This document shows, in pieces, positions 24,320-38,505 of a stretch of DNA of 42,514 bases. The first letter of the stretch is position 1; each line of letters opens with the position of its first letter. A model generated the notes under the pieces. It searched no databases, had not been told where the DNA came from, and worked only from the letters and a program-made list of their open reading frames with translations. Origin of the DNA: an uncultured Nevskia sp. GTDB taxonomy: Bacteria; Pseudomonadota; Gammaproteobacteria; Nevskiales; Nevskiaceae. The DNA is taken from NCBI RefSeq assembly GCF_903885465.1, contig NZ_CAISIQ010000476.1, positions 1-42,514 on the forward strand. The letters run 5' to 3'. The translations under genes and the position numbers were made by a program.

Positions 24320-25243
24320 ATGATTGATCGGGCCAGCGAGATGGAAGCCTTCGATGCCGTCGTCCGCGCCGGCAGTCTGTCGGGCGCGGGACGCGTACTC
24401 GGGCTCACGCCCTCGGCGCTGAGCCGGATCATTTCCCGCATCGAAGTACGGCTGGGCGTGCGCCTGCTGATCCGCACTACCCGGACGCTGACCCTGACAC
24501 CGGAAGGCAACGCCTACCACCAGGCCGCGCGCCGCATCCTGGCCGACCTCGCTGAATCCGAAGACGCGATCGCCTGGCAGGCCGCACCGCGCGGCCGGCT
24601 GCGGGTCAGCGTCGGGCCGGCGTATGGCCGGCTGACCATCGTGCCGCTGCTGGCCGGATTCGTCGCGCGGTATCCGGAGATCCTGGTCGACATCAGCGTC
24701 ACCGACGCGCTGGCCGATGTGCTGGCCGGGCAAGCCGACGTCGCGATCCGCTTCGGCCCGCTGGCCGACAGCCCGCTGACGGCGCGGCGGATGGGCTCCA
24801 ATGGCCGCACCATCGTGGCCTCGCCGGCCTATCTGGCGCGTGCCGGAACCCCGGCCGTGCCTGAAGACCTGTTCGGCCACAACTGCCTCAACTTCAATTT
24901 CCGGCGCGCCGATCCGGGATGGCCATTCCGCACCGACGGCCGCGATTACGTGCTGAACGTCGGCGGCAACATCGAGGCGAACAACGGCGAGACGATCTCG
25001 CAACTGGCCCAGCAAGGCGTCGGGATCACGCGTCTGGGCAGTTTCCATGTCGAAGCCGATATCGCCGCCGGCAAACTGGTCTCGCTGCTCGAGGACCACA
25101 ATCCTGGCGATACCGAGGAGATTCACGCCTTGTTCGTCGGCGGCACCCGGACGCCAAGGCGGGTCCGGGTGTTCATCGATTTCCTGATCGAGCAGTTGTC
25201 GCCATCCGATGGCCCATTTGCGACGGGCCATCGAACGACTTGA
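24320..25243 (+). CDS. LysR family transcriptional regulator
   Basis: 307 residues. N-terminal winged helix-turn-helix (MEAFDAVVRAGSLSGAGRVLGLTPSALSR, then IEVRLGVRLLIRTTRTLTLTPEG), a linker helix, and a two-lobe effector domain starting near residue 90 (GRLRVSVGPAYGRLTIVPLL...). The FPLADSPL-like segment and GVGITRLGSFHVEADIAAGKLV are usual for LysR effector domains. It is divergent from the MFS efflux gene across a 109-bp gap, the common setting for a LysR regulator that controls the neighbouring transporter. The gene ends three bases before the convergent DUF6714-like gene. Confidence 0.9.
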   Translation: MIDRASEMEAFDAVVRAGSLSGAGRVLGLTPSALSRIISRIEVRLGVRLLIRTTRTLTLTPEGNAYHQAARRILADLAESEDAIAWQAAPRGRLRVSVGPAYGRLTIVPLLAGFVARYPEILVDISVTDALADVLAGQADVAIRFGPLADSPLTARRMGSNGRTIVASPAYLARAGTPAVPEDLFGHNCLNFNFRRADPGWPFRTDGRDYVLNVGGNIEANNGETISQLAQQGVGITRLGSFHVEADIAAGKLVSLLEDHNPGDTEEIHALFVGGTRTPRRVRVFIDFLIEQLSPSDGPFATGHRTT

Positions 25244-25246
25244 GGC

Positions 25247-25990
25247 CTATGCCCGATCGTTGACCGGCGCGCGCAGCACCGCCATCAGGGCGCCGAGCGT
25301 CTTGGTCTTGCCGGCAGTGCGGCTGCGTGCCGGCGTTGCATCGGTCTGCACGCGTCCGGCGGAGGCTGCGCCGACCTTGATCGTCGGCTGCACGCGTTCC
25401 TGCAGACGCCAGTAGCGGCGCAGCGCCTTCTCGGCATCGAGGCCGCGCAGCGGTTCCTGATGCGGGTTTTCGCTGACGAATTCGAGGAAGGCGCAAACCG
25501 CGGCCGTCTGCGGCGCATCGAGCGACTGGAAGCGATCGAGCAGCTTCCGCGACCAGACGCGGTCGTCGGCGGCATAGGTCAGGTTGAACAGCACCGCACC
25601 CGGCAGACCAGTTTCCCAGACGGGCTGGGAAAGTTTTTCAAGCGCGGCAAGCAGAAATGCCGGCAGATGGAAGCGCCAGTTGGCGACGCTTAGCACCGGC
25701 AGCAGTCCCGCATGGCCTTCGAGTTCATCGGCAGCGTAGGCGGACCAGTGCCGCGGAGCGCCCGGATCATTGACGCTGGAAGTCACTTCTGCATCGGCGT
25801 CCTGCGCACGCTGCAGCGCGTCCAGGCTGGGTTCGCCAGCAGCCGCGACATCGGCAAATGCGGCCTTGATCCGGGCGCGCAGGGCCTCTGCGGCCGGCGT
25901 CGGCACGGATCGCGTGGCCGCCAAATGGCTCAGCTCGATCGGATCGCCCAGCGCGTTTTCAAACTGCTCGCCAAACTGTTGGTCGTACAT
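25247..25990 (-). CDS. DUF6714-like protein
   Basis: 247 residues, no signal peptide or membrane segment. The centre (about 45-195) has the order seen in DUF6714 proteins: RARIKAAFADV, a short Asp/Glu segment, HWSAYAADELEG, FHLPAFLLAAL and finally AAVCAFLEFVSE with ALRRYW. Function unknown. The C-terminal 50 residues are basic and Ala/Thr-rich (PARSRTAGKTKT) and probably disordered. AGGAG lies eight bases before the chosen ATG. That ATG overlaps the stop of a 20-codon leader, so translation may be coupled. A longer in-frame start at 26059 has its ribosome binding site directly against the ATG and is less likely. Confidence 0.65.
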   Translation of the reverse strand: MYDQQFGEQFENALGDPIELSHLAATRSVPTPAAEALRARIKAAFADVAAAGEPSLDALQRAQDADAEVTSSVNDPGAPRHWSAYAADELEGHAGLLPVLSVANWRFHLPAFLLAALEKLSQPVWETGLPGAVLFNLTYAADDRVWSRKLLDRFQSLDAPQTAAVCAFLEFVSENPHQEPLRGLDAEKALRRYWRLQERVQPTIKVGAASAGRVQTDATPARSRTAGKTKTLGALMAVLRAPVNDRA

Positions 25991-26052
25991 CAGCGTTGCT
26001 CCTGCTGGGGGCAAAGCTGCATGGCAACGTCGCGATTCAGGGTCTGGTTCAT
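25990..26052 (-). CDS. 20-residue leader peptide of the DUF6714-like gene
   Basis: A 20-codon frame (starting MNQTLNRDVAMQ) with a near-ideal ribosome binding site, AGGAGG seven bases before its ATG. Its TGA overlaps the ATG of the next gene by one base (TGATG), the classic layout for termination-reinitiation. Its second half also contains the AGGAG that serves the next start. It may be a real microprotein or only a translated leader. Confidence 0.5.
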   Translation of the reverse strand: MNQTLNRDVAMQLCPQQEQR

Positions 26053-26084
26053 GGCGCATCCTCCTGGCTTGAAGCCTTGAGCAA

Positions 26085-26099
26085 GCACATGGCGTGCCC
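26085..26099 (-). promoter_or_regulatory. Candidate sigma-54 promoter of the leader/DUF6714 unit
   Basis: On the minus strand reads GGGCACG-CCAT-GTGC. The inferred start is near 26073, eight bases before the AGGAGG binding site and about 21 before the leader ATG, a very compact arrangement. The same bases form part of an 8-bp hairpin (26091-26117), so a terminator or operator role is an alternative. Confidence 0.48.
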
Positions 26100-26117
26100 G
26101 GTGCTGGCAGGCACGCC
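26091..26117. other. Hairpin after treY
   Basis: 8-bp inverted repeat GGCGTGCC / GGCACGCC with an 11-base loop, about 100 bases after the treY stop. No T-run follows on the minus strand, so it is at best a weak terminator for the trehalose operon. It overlaps the candidate sigma-54 promoter. Confidence 0.35.
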
Positions 26118-26220
26118 GCGTTGGATACGAACCGGCTGAGCAGGAATTACCGGGAAACCTGGGCGCTGCCGGTAAGCGCGGCACCGCCCGTCTTTCCAGC
26201 CTCGCCCTTATGGCCCGGCT

Positions 26221-28856
<2,636 letters not shown>

Positions 28857-28860
<4 letters not shown>

Positions 28861-30644
28861 GCCGGCACGCTGAACAGCAAGGTGCTGGAGCCGATCAATA
28901 CGCCCTTCGCGGCATCGCTTTCCGCTTCGTCACTGCTCGCATAAAGCAGTTTCGCGGACGGTGCGATCTCGAACTCCACCGGCGCTTCATCAAGATTCGC
29001 GTAAAGCCGCAGCCAGGTTTCGCCGCTCAGCCAGGCAGTGCTGACGGCAGCGCGGCCGAGCACGGCGGACTCGCGCTGAGTGATGCCGGCGAGGCCGGGC
29101 ATCACATGCTCGCGGCGCAGGGCCAGCAGGCTGCTGTAGAACGCGCGCCACAGCGGAGACTCGGCCGTTGGCTGCGGCACCGAGGCCGCGAAGGTCGTGG
29201 GCTCGTTCGGGTCCGGCAAGTTCGGGCTGTCGGCGGTATCGGCAAAAGCCTCGAACTTCGAGAACTCTTCCATTCGGCCGACTCTCACCTGTTCGGCCAG
29301 CTCCGGGTGGTGATCGGTGAAGAACAGGAACGGTTCGCGAGCACCGTCTTCCTCGCCCATGAACAGCAGCGGAATCTGCGGCGACAGCAACACCAATGCG
29401 GCGGCAGCGCGGAAGGCATCGGCGCGGCACAGGGTCAGCAGACGTTCGCCGAACGCGCGATTGCCGATGTGATCGTGGTTCTGCAGGAACAGCACGAAGG
29501 CCGTCGAGCGCAGTGCCTTGCTCGGCTCGCCACGCGCCCGGCCGCAATGCTCGGAATGCTCGCCCTGATAGACGAAGCCTTCAGCCAGGCAGCGCGCCAG
29601 CTTGTCAGCCGGCGTCACCGCGTAATCGGCGTAATAGCCTTCGTGCTCGCCGGTCAGCAGCACGTGCAGGCAGTGATGACCGTCGTCGTTCCACTGCGCG
29701 TCGAAGCTCGGTGTGTTGCTCTCGAGCAGGCTGGCGCAGTTGTCTTCGTTCTCGACGATCAGATGGATGTGTCTGTCCGGCGCAACGCTGCCGCGCACGG
29801 CGCGAGCGAACTCGAACAGGTAATCGGGATCGTCGATCGCGTGCACGGCGTCGAGGCGCAGGCCGTCGAAGCGGTAGTCGTTGAGCCAGTGCTGGGCGTT
29901 CTCGATAAAGAAATCACGCACTTGCCGACGACGGAAATCGATCGCCGCGCCCCAGCCGGTGTTGCGGTCGTCGCGGAAGAAATCGCTGGCGAAGAGATGC
30001 AGGAAATTGCCGTCTGGACCGAAGTGGTTGTAGACGACATCGAGCAGCACCATCAGGCCGAGGCCGTGGGCGGTGTCGATCAATTCCTTCAGCTCGTCCG
30101 GCGTGCCATAGGCGACCGCGGGTGCGAACGGCAGCACGCCGTCGTAGCCCCAGTTGCGGACACCCGGAAACTGCGCGATCGGCATCAACTCGATCGCGGT
30201 GACGCCGAGCGCAGCCAGCTCGGGCAGATTCGCGGTGACGCCCTTGAAGCCGCCGCAGACACCGACGTGCAGCTCGTAGATCACCGCTTCCGACCATGGC
30301 CGGCCCTGCCAGTCGGGATGACGCCATTGGTAAGCATCGTGGTCGACGACGATGCTCCAGCCGTGGGCATCGTCCTGCTGCTGGCGTGATGCCGGATCCG
30401 GAACATCGATGCCATTGGCGGTGCCGTCGGCGAGCCGGAACTTGTAACGCGCACCGGTGGTGCAGGACGTCTGCACTTCGTACCAGCCGGCGCGCACCGG
30501 ATTCATCGGCAGCGGTTCCTGGCCTTCCAGCAGCAGCGAAACCGCCGCGCAGTTCGGCGCCCAGAGCCGGAAGAAGACCATGCCGGTGGCGGCATTGAGC
30601 TGCGCGCCGAACGGGAAGCGAGCTTGCGTCATCGGCCCATTCAC
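28857..30644 (-). CDS. treZ: Malto-oligosyltrehalose trehalohydrolase
   Basis: 595 residues, family GH13. Cleaves the trehalose end made by TreY. An N-terminal CBM48-type domain (FPFGAQLNAATGMVFFRLWAPNC) precedes the catalytic barrel: VIYELHVG, NWGYDGVLPFAPAVAYGTPDELK, VVYNHFGPDGNFL, the nucleophile segment FDGLRLDAVHAIDD, the acid segment LIVENEDN, and LQNHDHIGNRA. The start is a GTG overlapping the glgX stop (GTGA); an ATG four codons later is possible. Between glgX and treY in the operon. Confidence 0.94.
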
Positions 30645-32782
30645 GCTGCTTCGGCCTCTGCGGCAGCCTCGCCTGCCGGACCACTCTCCCCATCACCGGT
30701 CTGGGCGCTGAGCAAGGACACACTGTGAGCGCGCACCAGCAGCGCGTCTTCGGTGATCGCCCGGACCTCGGTCGTCGCTTCGGCGCTGTCGATCAGCAGA
30801 TGCCAGCCGAGAGCCGGCGGCGGCAGCTTGAAGCTTTCGTCCTGGTTGCTGGAGTTGCAGAGCAGCAGCACCAGCATGGTGTTGTCCGGGCCGACCTTGG
30901 CGCGGCGCAGCGCCAGGGTGCGGCCCTCGGCATCGTCCCATTCGTCCGGCATCAGCGGATCGCCAGCGGTGTTGAACCACTCGATGTCGCGAACGCCGGC
31001 GTCGGGAATTTCCTCGCCGGTGGGGAAGTCGAGGCTGTGCAGGATCGGCATGCCCTTGCGCAGTTCGAGCAGGCGCGAGGTGAAGGCGTACAGCGAGCTG
31101 CCGGCCGGCGTATCGAGCAGCGACCAGTCCAGCCAGCTCAGCTCGTTGTCCTGGCAGAACGCGTTGTTGTTGCCGTTCTGGGTGCGGCCGAACTCGTCAC
31201 CGCCGAGCAGCATCGGCGTGCCCTGCGAAAACACCAGGGTGGTCAGCTGCGAGCGCTTGACCCGCTCGCGCGTCTCGTTGATGCCTTCGTCATCGCTCGG
31301 GCCTTCGGCACCCCAGTTGTTGCTCCAGTTCGAATCCGAACCATCGCGATTGTTCTCGGCGTTGGCGTCGTTGTGCTTGCCGTTGTAGGTGACGACATCG
31401 TGCAAGGTGAAGCCGTCATGTGCGGCGATGAAGTTGACCGAGGCCCAGGGCTTGCGGCGGCGATGGTTGAAGGTCGCCGAGGAGCCGAGCAGGCGATCCG
31501 CCAGTTCCGGGCGCTGATGGGAATCGCCGCGCCAGTACTTGCGCACGCTATCGCGGTACTTGTCGTTCCACTCGGCGAAGCCCGGCGGATGCTGACCGAG
31601 CTGATAGCCGCCGGGGCCGATGTCCCAGGGCTCGGCGATCAGCTTCACTTCGCTCAAGGTCGGGTCCTGGCGGATCGCATCGAAGAAGCCGCCATTCGGA
31701 TCGAAGCCGGTCGGCTCGCGGCCGAGCGTGGAGCAGAGATCGAAGCGGAAGCCGTCGATCTGGTAGGCAGTGGCCCACCAGCGCAGCGAATCCATGACCA
31801 TCTGCAGCACCCGCGGATGCGGCAGGTTCATGGTGTTGCCACAGCCGCTGTCGCTGACGTAATAGCGTTCTTGACCGGGAATCAGCCGGTAGTAGCTGGC
31901 GTTGTCGAGGCCGCGGAACGACATCGTGGCGCCGCGCTCGTTGCCTTCGCAGCTGTGGTTGTAGACCACGTCGAGAATCACTTCGAGGCCGGCCGCGTGC
32001 AGCGCCTTCACGGCATCGCGCATCTCGTTCGGATCACCGGACGACAGATACGCGGGATGTGGCGCGAAGAAGCCGAGCGTGTTGTAGCCCCAGTAATTGC
32101 TCAGGCCCTTTTCTTCGAGGAACGGCTCGTCGAGGAAGAAGTGGATCGGCAGCAGTTCCACGGCGGTGACGCCCAGCTGCTTGAGGTGATCGATGAAGCG
32201 CGGATCGGCCAGTGCGGCGAAGGTGCCGCGCTGCTCGTCGGCAATGCCGTCGCGACGCATCGAAATGCCGCGCACATGCGCTTCGTAGATCACCGTTTCC
32301 GACCACGGCACGTCCGGCTTCTTCACGCCCTGCCAATCGTAGTGGTCGTTGGTGACCAGGCACTTCGGCATCAGTGCTGCGCTGTCGGCATCGTTGAAGC
32401 TGAGATCGGCACGCGCGGCATTGAGGCGATAACCATAAAGCTCCGGGCCATGCTTCACGTCACCGACGAGCTGTTTGGCGTAAGGATCGACCAGCAGCTT
32501 GTTGACGTTGAAACGGTGGCCGGCCTTCGGCTCGTAGCGGCCTTCGGCGCGATAGCCGTAGCGCAGGCCCGGCTGGGCATCTGGAAGGTACCCGCACCAG
32601 ACCTCGTCGATGCAATCGGGCATCGGCAAGCGGGCGGTTTCAGTGCCGGCTTCGTCGAACAGACACAGCAGCATGCGATCGGCATTGGCGGAAAACACCG
32701 CGAAGTTGACGCCATGCTGATCTGGCGTGGCACCGAGTGGATACGGCCGGCCACGTTGCAAAGGATTTGCGCTGCTGCTCAT
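30641..32782 (-). CDS. glgX: Glycogen debranching enzyme GlgX (isoamylase type)
   Basis: 713 residues, family GH13. Hydrolyses alpha-1,6 branches of glycogen-like glucan. N-terminal CBM48-type domain ([24 protein letters not shown]), then [29 protein letters not shown], the nucleophile segment [15 protein letters not shown], the acid segment [16 protein letters not shown], and [15 protein letters not shown]. The chosen ATG overlaps the glgB stop (ATGA); a longer frame would start inside glgB and is rejected. The debranched chains are substrates for TreY/TreZ, whose genes follow directly. The last 20 residues are Ala/Glu-rich. Confidence 0.95.
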   Translation of the reverse strand: MSSSANPLQRGRPYPLGATPDQHGVNFAVFSANADRMLLCLFDEAGTETARLPMPDCIDEVWCGYLPDAQPGLRYGYRAEGRYEPKAGHRFNVNKLLVDPYAKQLVGDVKHGPELYGYRLNAARADLSFNDADSAALMPKCLVTNDHYDWQGVKKPDVPWSETVIYEAHVRGISMRRDGIADEQRGTFAALADPRFIDHLKQLGVTAVELLPIHFFLDEPFLEEKGLSNYWGYNTLGFFAPHPAYLSSGDPNEMRDAVKALHAAGLEVILDVVYNHSCEGNERGATMSFRGLDNASYYRLIPGQERYYVSDSGCGNTMNLPHPRVLQMVMDSLRWWATAYQIDGFRFDLCSTLGREPTGFDPNGGFFDAIRQDPTLSEVKLIAEPWDIGPGGYQLGQHPPGFAEWNDKYRDSVRKYWRGDSHQRPELADRLLGSSATFNHRRRKPWASVNFIAAHDGFTLHDVVTYNGKHNDANAENNRDGSDSNWSNNWGAEGPSDDEGINETRERVKRSQLTTLVFSQGTPMLLGGDEFGRTQNGNNNAFCQDNELSWLDWSLLDTPAGSSLYAFTSRLLELRKGMPILHSLDFPTGEEIPDAGVRDIEWFNTAGDPLMPDEWDDAEGRTLALRRAKVGPDNTMLVLLLCNSSNQDESFKLPPPALGWHLLIDSAEATTEVRAITEDALLVRAHSVSLLSAQTGDGESGPAGEAAAEAEAA

Positions 32783-35149
32783 ACAAGAATCTCGAAGGAG
32801 GGTTGCAGGATCAGCACTGCCAGCGGCGGCAAGCTCAGATTCAACGAGGCTGGCTGGCCGTGAGCCGCGATGGCATCGGCGACCACGCCGCCACCATTGC
32901 CCTGATTGCTGCCGCCGTAGATCTGGCCATCGCTGTTCAGGCACTCGCGCCAGTGGCCGAGCTGCGGTACGCCGACGCGATAAGCGTGCCGGGTCACCGG
33001 CGTGAAGTTGGCGACCACCAGCACTGGCGCATCGCCGACTCGGCCGCGACGCAGGAACGCGAAGACGCTGTTGGCGCGGTCATCGCCGATGATCCATTCG
33101 AAGCCGAGGCCTTCGCAGTCGAAGGTATGCAGCGCCGGCAGTTCGCGATAGAGATGATTCAGATCGCGCACCAGGCTTTGCACGCCGTGGTGGCCGGGAT
33201 CATCGAGCTGTGCCCAGTCCAGAGCCGCGTCGTGATTCCATTCGCGCGGCTGGGCGATCTCGCAGCCCATGAACAGCAGCTTCTTGCCGGGATGCGTCCA
33301 CATGAACGCGAAGTAGGCGCGCAGGTTGGCCAGCTTCTGCGCGGCATCGCCGGGCATCTTGTCGAGCAGCGAGCCTTTGCCGTGCACCACTTCATCGTGA
33401 GAGATCGGCAGCACGAAGCGTTCGGAGAACGCGTAGACCAGACCGAAGGTCAGCCGGTCATGGCTGTAGCTGCGGTAGATCGGATCGGTGCGAATGTAGT
33501 CCAGCGTGTCGTGCATCCAGCCCATGTTCCATTTGTGGCTGAAGCCCAGGCCGTTCTCGCTCGCCGGCCGGGTGACGTTCGGCCAGGCAGTGGATTCTTC
33601 GGCGATCATCAGTACGTCCGGATGTCGCTCGCTGACCACGGTGTTGAGTGTCTTCAGGAACTCGATGGCTTCGTAGTTCTCGCGGCCGCCGTGAACGTTC
33701 GGCACCCATTCGCCCTGCTTTCTGGAGTAGTCGCGATAAAGCATCGAAGCGACGGCATCGACCCGCAGGCCGTCGACATGGAAACGCTCCAGCCATTCCA
33801 AGGCGCTGGCGATCAGGAAGCCGCGCACTTCGCGGCGGCCCATGTTGTAGATCAGCGTGTTCCAGTCCTGATGCCAACCTTCGAAGGGATTGGCGTGCTC
33901 GTACAGCGCCGTGCCGTCGAAGCGCGCGAGGCCGTGGGCATCGGTCGGGAAATGCGCCGGCACCCAGTCGAGAATCACGCCGATGCCGGCGGCATGGGCG
34001 CTGTCGACGAAGCGGCGGAAATCATCTGGCGAACCGTAACGCGCGCTCGGCGCATACAGGCTCAGCGGCTGATAGCCCCAGGAGCCGCCGAAGGGGTACT
34101 CCATGATCGGCATCAGCTCGACATGGGTGAAGCCCATCGCCTGCACATACGGGATGAGTTTCTCTGCGAGTGCTGCCCAGTCGAGCGTCTGCTCGGCGTC
34201 ATCGCGACCGTCGCGGCGCAGCCAGGACCCGGCGTGCACCTCGTAGATCGACAGCGGCGCATCCGGCCCGTGGTAGTGGCCACGCTCGGCCAGCCAGTCC
34301 TGATCGCGCCATTCGAAAGTGCTGACCGGCGCTACCCGGGACGCAGTAGCCGGCGGTGCTTCGGTGGCATGGGCAAGCGGATCGGCTTTCCAGGGCAGTG
34401 GGCCTTCGCTGCCGACGACGTGGTACTTGTACGCAGCACCTTCAGCAACCCGCGGGACAAACAGCTCCCAGACGCCGGAAGCCCTGCGCAACCGCAGCGG
34501 ATGGCGTCGCGCATCCCAGCTGTTGAAATCGCCGACCACCGATACCGCCACCGCGTTCGGAGCCCAGACCGCGAAGCGCGCGCCGGGCACGTCATCGATC
34601 AGCACCGGCTGGGCGCCGAACTGCTGGCCCAACTCCCAATGCCGGCCTTCGTTGAACAGATAGAGATCGACTTCGCCGAGCAGCAGCGGGTAGGTGTACG
34701 GGTCTTCGGTGATCTGCTCGATGCCTTCGCCTTCACCCGGCCAGAGGATCCGCAGGCGATAAGGCTGCGCCGGGCTCAGGATGCCTTCGAACAAGCCGGA
34801 GTCGTCGGTACGCGATAGTTCGCCGAGCGCGCTATCGCTGTCGCGGCTGAGCAGATGCACGGCGCGAGCGCCGGGCATGAACACGCGCACTCTTTGGCCG
34901 CGCTCGGCAGCATGGGCGCCGAGGATCGAGAACGGATCGCTGTGGCGGGCTTCGGCCAGTGCGCGAATCGCGTCCTGATCGAGGCTGGGCTTGGCCACCA
35001 GTTGAACACTGGCCTGCACAACTGTCGTCTCGGCAGAATCAGCCTCAGGCGCCGCTTTCACGGCTTTCGAACGGCTGGCGCGCGCTGCCGACTTCTTGGC
35101 TGCTTCCTTGCCCGCGACTGGCTTGTCGACAGTGTCTTCCGATGACGAT

Positions 35150-35163
<14 letters not shown>
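32779..35163 (-). CDS. glgB: 1,4-alpha-glucan branching enzyme with a basic N-terminal extension
   Basis: 794 residues; about 60 more than E. coli GlgB. Forms alpha-1,6 branches, here on the glucan made by GlgE. Two N-terminal beta-sandwich domains ([10 protein letters not shown]...; [21 protein letters not shown]) precede the barrel with nucleophile Asp469 ([16 protein letters not shown]), acid Glu522 (IAEESTAWP) and Asp590 ([13 protein letters not shown]); their spacing equals that of E. coli GlgB. The first 60 residues are Ser/Ala/Lys-rich and look disordered, ending before [17 protein letters not shown]. The ATG has AGGAGG six bases upstream and overlaps the treS gene by 14 bases. Confidence 0.96.
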
Positions 35164-38503
<3,340 letters not shown>

Positions 38504-38505
38504 GT

